Assembly (NCBI GenBank): GCA_902803725.1
Contig: CADCRD010000093.1
Location: 1-9,835 of the forward strand
DNA length: 9,835 nucleotides
Origin: an uncultured Eubacteriales bacterium
GTDB lineage: Bacteria; Bacillota; Clostridia; Peptostreptococcales; Anaerovoracaceae
Direction: 5' to 3'
The notes under the pieces are model-generated. The model saw only the letters and a program-made list of their open reading frames with translations. It ran no database searches and was not told the origin of the DNA. Position numbers and translations under genes: made by a program. Positions 8,001-9,835 of this stretch are shown piece after piece (position 1 is the stretch's first letter; each line of letters starts with the position of its first letter).

Positions 8001-8947
8001 GAAACATCCGAAACAGTATCTTTATCGCTATCAGGCGCTGCAGTTTTCGTATCGAGAAGCTCGGCACTGATCGATTTCGAATCGAAAGATCTTCCTTCCG
8101 CCGCAGCCACGGCTATAGCACCGTTTTCAGCAGGTCCATCATCCATGCTGACAGCACGGACTCTGCCTGCATTCCTGATCATGTTATCATTATCGAACTC
8201 TATCCTTATTTCAACAGGTACTGCGGGATCGATCTCGTCTTTCGCGCTGTCCTCACCGGATCCGCCGATGCTGCCTGAAACGAATGAGATGTCAAAGAGA
8301 CGGACTCCTCTGTTGTATCCATCTTTGTCTTTCCCGTCATTTTCCCTGACTATGCCCAGAGATCTTTCTGAGTAAGCAGCACTTTCTGCTTTTTCGTCTG
8401 CTTTGTTGCTGTCCGCTCTTATCTCCTTGATTTTGAGATTTACATCAGCCGGAAGTTTCGTTTCCTTGCTGCATTCAGCTATGATCCTGTAGCCATCGCC
8501 TTTGTATGTCAGCTGCGTCTTTTTCTGCAGCATCTTTTCTTCTTTTCCTGCTTTGTTTAACTTGCCGTCTTCGTTCACGAGATCTTTCAGCGAACTGTTA
8601 TCGGATTTTCTATCCTTCCCGGATGTCTGACCTTTTTCCGGACTGTTTGCCGGCGGACTCGCTGACATTGCACTCTTTTCGATCTCATTGCCGGTATCAC
8701 CGTTCTTATTCTCTGACTGTTCATCCATCGCATCAGTATCCGACGCACTTTGTTCCGTCTTCTGACCGGCATCGATACCCGGCATATCCTGCACCGTAGA
8801 ATCATCTATGGTGAGCGCCGGAAGAACAAGGATATATGTCATTACAAAAACCACAACAGAGGCCAGACTGATCCGCATTTTTTTGCGCCGCGCACAACTG
8901 ACCCTGTTTTGTAAGATATGTTCGATTATTCTGTCAATCGTCCTCAT
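2072..8947 (-). CDS. Giant LPXTG cell-wall-anchored adhesin with fibro-slime and Cna-B domains
   Basis: A 2291-residue surface protein, exported and probably linked to peptidoglycan by a sortase. In order: a basic N terminus and hydrophobic export segment (about 24-47, ending TYILVLPALTID, a motif shared by many Cna-B surface proteins); a Ser/Lys/Asp/Glu-rich linker (50-140); a duplicated beta-rich module (about 146-325 and 376-515, both with VRLFDI); three trefoil-like repeats (about 545-1022); a fibro-slime domain (about 1048-1365, with DDDFWLYVDNELVLDLGG at 1251-1268); six Cna-B/pilin-type domains (about 1366-2251); and LPSTG (2256-2260), a membrane helix and an RRR tail. An in-frame TAG ten codon positions or fewer upstream (8957-8959) makes ATG 8947 the first possible Met; AAAAGGA lies 12 nt before it, a rather long spacing. 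The stop is TAA. The likely role is attachment to a host, plant-fibre or microbial surface, with the fibro-slime and trefoil-like parts as binding head and the Cna-B domains as stalk. The ligand is unknown, and no sortase gene is in the window. Confidence 0.93.
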   Translation of the reverse strand: MRTIDRIIEHILQNRVSCARRKKMRISLASVVVFVMTYILVLPALTIDDSTVQDMPGIDAGQKTEQSASDTDAMDEQSENKNGDTGNEIEKSAMSASPPANSPEKGQTSGKDRKSDNSSLKDLVNEDGKLNKAGKEEKMLQKKTQLTYKGDGYRIIAECSKETKLPADVNLKIKEIRADSNKADEKAESAAYSERSLGIVRENDGKDKDGYNRGVRLFDISFVSGSIGGSGEDSAKDEIDPAVPVEIRIEFDNDNMIRNAGRVRAVSMDDGPAENGAIAVAAAEGRSFDSKSISAELLDTKTAAPDSDKDTVSDVSFKAEKSRIYGTVFEQKKEQKKASKDEGSGNIEGIQDKGDAANNADEDGTDQIRKTVISAGGTAYEVTVTYGEDAGVPEGSGLDVSEITKTQKGYSEYVLKSEAALGIDAGTASYVRLFDIRIVDPEGKKADIAAPVDVKIELADKKSSSVSEDTAKVVHFADSKSNPEVVAGLETETKDKAVTISFETEGFSVYAIVDAPEPEEHVIKTVSGLDELASAASDPAGEEGEEMYFSLTRAQAETEYYFKNSLKSGGCFEVVKDTPLAADTWYLEKAGNNEYRIYTYVDGSKMYVKHSTAQNANGLDLVSNGGSIFEVSADNGRFLFKLKGQDKWLQYSNGGGGIRLYNENTNVGNTRVLITYASSFKMRKDPYELDGLSFGIAFHDDRATSAALTDEEKTVSGSARLKGQDMLMRPDVIDNSGILLVAKGADITEWTFESVEEDKYYITTTVDGQKKYLSIDRANVRLTDDPDPVKSLIKAVPGTGAYSGKYNFMVNGYALEFSGKSSDGFRGSSSGSSNTWLNLVKKTDLGDDDFNLYNAKKVSVSDENNVYDKVVEGERKQSQVIIYTRVWNDTKKRYEFFAVDYNGTLIPCYDTGDKIEWIGSTVNTALWEFTEYHNSDGTPNYYYELQNVQHGNYIAPQVSDGQVMSREKIGINLFGRKNGEAFTKIIAWDDDHYSYAGLKTENGKVVSCPISEAEDFYFAVIDPVEEPQTDKLSTVNTLQNDQHGITMKMMDFNEVLSSINRAKAQYDYFGKDGGKGMLSTDLKDDGYPAGTSLTSSEGVSFGTLFNDLKPVDHLFLESIYNESGYYEYDSTQNFAHLNANGNFTVYDQIAGMSGGDEYKDTRTHGQFMPYNNVIEGDFLKDKNGKIITNQTDVLGKELSDTDPRKGEKLYNLGSIKTVDYFFGMEMEAGFTQTASGLDAWGHDIIFEFSGDDDFWLYVDNELVLDLGGVHRAQVGSINFRTGVVTFSQNDTVISTTTLYDVFKKNYQARGMSNEQIQQKLGEKFHQNEDGQYVFTDYSNHKMKMLYMERGAGSSNLHMRFNLAAVKPGTFVLSKKLSGTDDPTNDLIEFPYQIYYTLKDEGGTVWHHRLGENEGEADKVKYKGRETKVKYKESFTPAGGSEAYSNVFFLKPGESAEVEMPEGVDKYKVVECGVNPDVYDNVKANDEECESAETLNYVGDTARRNYSTDEDTLGDRPQVDFDNHVREGAMRSLNITKKLYDSDGQTILNSDQDPTPFKFRVYLGNENADPDSLPLANLYHYYVKDGEGNYCKYVEGTGFVSLGKTEFSDLTEADKAVARFTSSMTGTISKIPADHTVELRGLIAGTMFKVEERDEEIPKGYTLRLRDGYTRIDEGKEGSGEHGTIPISGTVRAGYDPHIQVRNQKGWGLTIDKNWTDSDFMESHDPIYFAVFVKKGSGSKDRYEMLPGTLRQMRSPNKSLYYFFGNLQSGTPFEDYTVFEVNVNGDINVDADGFVTAADGSDIVDVSGQGSGGGSGSGTVTVERIEEGDTLSVGGTPVGGSHSPSFDYKVSYKKGEQTTQNENVRTDEVTNSRPGIEFIKTDMGSGQQATQLSGAVFTLKDSEGHDVAAEEYTSGTNGLITIAYLEAGTYTLTEKEAPEGYMTLTAPITFTLGEDGNVTAEGPEGMYEVVKNTGSGSGGSMVATIIVKDRPSALQVRKTDEESPGTVMLKGAHFAVYRQVKDINGNKVKASLPIEGYEDVVSDENGILPDVTMKLGAGTFYLTETSAPTGYELLGKDLIFTIKNNGTVKIESEGHSGWLTEDTDASTGMRSYMITIPDEKLKARVSVWKTNEDHDTIKGGAGFALYKASDYNDDAGAPKEGAVPVSSGITGTNGILYLGKLNKGEYRLVETKAPAGYNIEGSPIPIIISEGTGPDSVSAMQSGSPCEITKKGDQYWVAGQNDKTLQIRVWNNPGAELPSTGGTGTTWMYLVGVILTLTAGAVLLTRRRAASY
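2168..2182 (-). other. LPSTG sortase recognition motif of the adhesin
   Basis: These codons read LPSTG (residues 2256-2260). They are followed by a hydrophobic helix (WMYLVGVILTLTAGAVLLT, about 2266-2284) and the basic tail RRR, which is the complete tripartite cell-wall sorting signal. A class A/B-type sortase would cleave between Thr and Gly. Confidence 0.95.
2195..4855 (-). other. Stalk of six Cna-B/pilin-type isopeptide domains in the adhesin
   Basis: Six successive domains occupy residues about 1365-2251. Each begins with a strand carrying Lys, has a Glu before the (A/K)PxGY-type turn, and ends in a strand with Asn or Asp, the pattern of self-forming Lys-Asn/Asp isopeptide bonds. Proposed triads are K1374/K1375-E1470-N1522, K1536/K1537-E1650-N1702, K1712-E1779-N1870, K1879-E1933-D1988, K1997-E2063-D2117 and K2128-E2189-N2250/N2251. 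The last three are SpaA-like, with EAPEGY, SAPTGY and KAPAGY. The residue assignments are by eye. Confidence 0.7.
4853..5809 (-). other. Fibro-slime domain of the adhesin
   Basis: Residues about 1047-1365 match the fibro-slime (PA14-related) layout. MKMMDFNEVLSS opens it, followed by an NFTVYDQIAG/GQFMPYN region, FFGMEMEAGF (1221-1230), the hallmark DDDFWLYVDNELVLDLGGVH at 1251-1270, then INFRTGVVTF and the closing strand LHMRFNL. The family is known from Fibrobacter and clostridial surface proteins. A role in binding fibre or carbohydrate is inferred from relatives. Confidence 0.8.
5882..7315 (-). repeat. Three degenerate trefoil-like repeats in the adhesin
   Basis: Three segments (residues about 545-680, 735-850 and 905-1022) share a core of Trp, then F/L and an acidic residue, a beta strand, a GxKKYL or GNYI turn and another strand. 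The cores are TWYLEKAGNNEYRI..VDGSKMYV, EWTFESVEEDKYYI..VDGQKKYL and LWEFTEYHN..YYYELQNVQHGNYI. The pattern resembles ricin-type beta-trefoil sugar-binding units, but this is pattern matching by eye, not a confirmed family hit. Confidence 0.4.
7403..8512 (-). repeat. Tandem duplication of a beta-rich module near the adhesin N terminus
   Basis: Two copies (residues about 146-325 and 376-515) keep the same order of motifs: GYRIIAE / AYEVTVT; ending LKIKEI / LDVSEI; SERSLGI / SEAALGI; VRLFDIS / VRLFDIR; IDPAVPVEIRIEF / IAAPVDVKIEL; and a closing aromatic strand (IYGTVFE / VYAIVD). A charged linker (about 328-370) separates them. The copies are too diverged to be a recent duplication. Confidence 0.65.
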
Positions 8948-9002
8948 CCAAGTTTGCTATCCTTTTGATGCATGAATTGGAAAGTCTAAACAAACATTGC
9001 TA

Positions 9003-9025
9003 GCTAATATATATCTGTAATTAGC
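9003..9025. repeat. Inverted repeat GCTAAT-11 nt-ATTAGC upstream of the adhesin
   Basis: Exact 6-bp arms at 9003-9008 and 9020-9025 lie in the AT-rich gap, downstream of the predicted -10 box and within the expected 5' leader of the adhesin mRNA. This is the usual place for a roadblock-type operator. The AT-rich context makes a chance match possible. Confidence 0.35.
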
Positions 9026-9040
9026 ATATTGTGTTGTTAT

Positions 9041-9071
9041 ATTATACTATAAAATTGCAAATTGATGTCAC
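9041..9071 (-). promoter_or_regulatory. Candidate promoter of the adhesin gene
   Basis: On the minus strand a perfect TATAAT (9041-9046) stands in an AT-rich tract. The best -35 match is GTGACA (9066-9071, five of six) with a 19-bp spacer, which is long; a T-rich and A-rich stretch fills the spacer. The start would be near 9034, giving a leader of about 87 nt. No other good pair is visible in the gap 8948-9133, and no terminator for the upstream gene is evident. Confidence 0.45.
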
Positions 9072-9133
9072 TTTTTTCACCGACCTGATCTCAGCAACAT
9101 ATCCTCATGAACATCCCACATCCGCTGTAATAC

Positions 9134-9835
9134 TCATTTATTGCTTTTTGTAAACCATTGACCTATCTGATCAATATAATCCTCCAGATCAGATTTGATC
9201 TTTGCGTACCCTGACTTTTTACAGGCATCGGCATCGATATAACGATTGCGGTTTACTTCTATCATTATTGACTGCACTCTCGGATCCTTCTGATAGTATC
9301 TTATCGGTACGATGCTTCCTGAAAAGGGATCATTAAACGCCACATTGTATCCTTTTTTCTCAAAGAATCCACTTGTAATAGCGGCAAGATCTTTATCTGT
9401 ATGATAGTCATCTGTTCCAACACAAATGTCAGGTCTCTCTGATCTGTCATCCTTCTCATACGGCAACGGAACTCCGGGAAAAGAATGCCCATCAATTATC
9501 AGACACTTATCATGCTCAAGGAGTTTTCTATTCACCATATACTCAAGCTCTTTATGATGCTGATCATAATAGCATGCCTCGATTCCCAATTTATCTTCCC
9601 GTGTAAGCTCCCTTATCTTTTGACGGTTTGAACCATGAGTATAAGCAAATCCCATCCCGATCGCTGCCATCGGCTCCTCCTTATCGTCTTTGAATCTTTC
9701 AACATCACATACAAGCCTGCTATATGGAAACACGAGCATATCATGCTCACACTTAAACAGATCGTCGCAATAGTGATCCGTCATCCTCAGAAGTTCGCCC
9801 TCCAGTTCATCGCCAATGAAATTCTTCATATCCTC
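9134..9835 (-). CDS. N-formylglutamate amidohydrolase family protein (5' end beyond window)
   Basis: At least 233 codons are open to the window edge, with stop TGA at 9134-9136. Family motifs run in order (numbered from the ATG at 9829): LLRMTDHYCDDLF (13-25), VFPYSRLVCDVERF (33-46), GMGFAYTHG (58-66), YYDQHHKELEYMV (87-99), DGHSFP (113-118), RPDICVGTDDYHT (132-144) and NDPFSGSIVPIRYY..RVQSIMIEVNRNRY (166-197). Family members hydrolyse N-formylglutamate to glutamate and formate in histidine breakdown, or act on related acyl-amino acids, as metal-dependent cytosolic enzymes. The ATG at 9829 is probably not the start: its only purine-rich stretch (GAGG) is just 2 nt away, and the family's N-terminal HIPHSS metal-site motif is missing, so some 20-30 residues should lie to the right of the window. 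No other hut gene is visible here, so the substrate is uncertain. Confidence 0.88.
   Translation of the reverse strand, partial: EDMKNFIGDELEGELLRMTDHYCDDLFKCEHDMLVFPYSRLVCDVERFKDDKEEPMAAIGMGFAYTHGSNRQKIRELTREDKLGIEACYYDQHHKELEYMVNRKLLEHDKCLIIDGHSFPGVPLPYEKDDRSERPDICVGTDDYHTDKDLAAITSGFFEKKGYNVAFNDPFSGSIVPIRYYQKDPRVQSIMIEVNRNRYIDADACKKSGYAKIKSDLEDYIDQIGQWFTKSNK

Noticed and set aside
5972..8799. Several plus-strand open frames of 70-155 codons opposite the adhesin
   Set aside because: All are antisense to one continuous 2291-codon gene with good domains. None shows a family motif or a convincing ribosome binding site context.
8876..8878. Alternative adhesin start at Met24
   Set aside because: There is no ribosome binding site before it. 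The first 23 residues supply the basic N terminus ahead of the hydrophobic segment, and the ATG at 8947 has AAAAGGA upstream.

Overview
The window looks like chromosomal DNA of a low-to-mid GC Gram-positive anaerobe of the Bacillota, most likely class Clostridia (Lachnospiraceae or a relative). The basis is a giant LPXTG-anchored surface protein with Cna-B and fibro-slime domains, strong AGGAG-type ribosome binding sites, an AbrB/SpoVT-type small regulator and a MocR-type GntR regulator. Genus cannot be fixed from the sequence alone. All five genes I can support lie on the minus strand, so they read from the right end of the window to the left.

Layout in transcription order. (1) 9835-9134: an N-formylglutamate amidohydrolase family protein whose 5' end lies beyond the window. 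(2) 9133-8948: an AT-rich 186-bp gap with a candidate promoter and an inverted repeat. (3) 8947-2072: a 2291-residue cell-wall-anchored adhesin. It has a signal segment, a charged linker, a duplicated beta-rich module, three trefoil-like repeats, a fibro-slime domain, six Cna-B/pilin-type domains with recognisable Lys-Glu-Asn/Asp positions, and an LPSTG sorting signal. (4) 2071-1983: an 89-bp gap with a near-consensus sigma-A promoter whose -10 region lies inside a 25-bp palindrome. (5) 1982-1: a probable operon of an AbrB-type regulator, a GT1 glycosyltransferase of the macrolide/MGT type (stop and start overlap as ATGA) and, after 122 bp, a MocR-type regulator that runs off the left end.

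How the genes fit together. The adhesin is a self-contained locus: exported, then presumably anchored by a sortase encoded elsewhere. The AbrB-GT1-MocR set looks like a regulated cassette in which two different DNA-binding proteins flank one small-molecule glycosyltransferase. The palindrome over its promoter suggests autoregulation or ligand-responsive control. The substrate of the glycosyltransferase cannot be read from the sequence. I see no mobile element, CRISPR array, tRNA or rRNA. The most interesting parts are the adhesin architecture and the dual-regulator glycosyltransferase cassette; neither can be called new without database searches.
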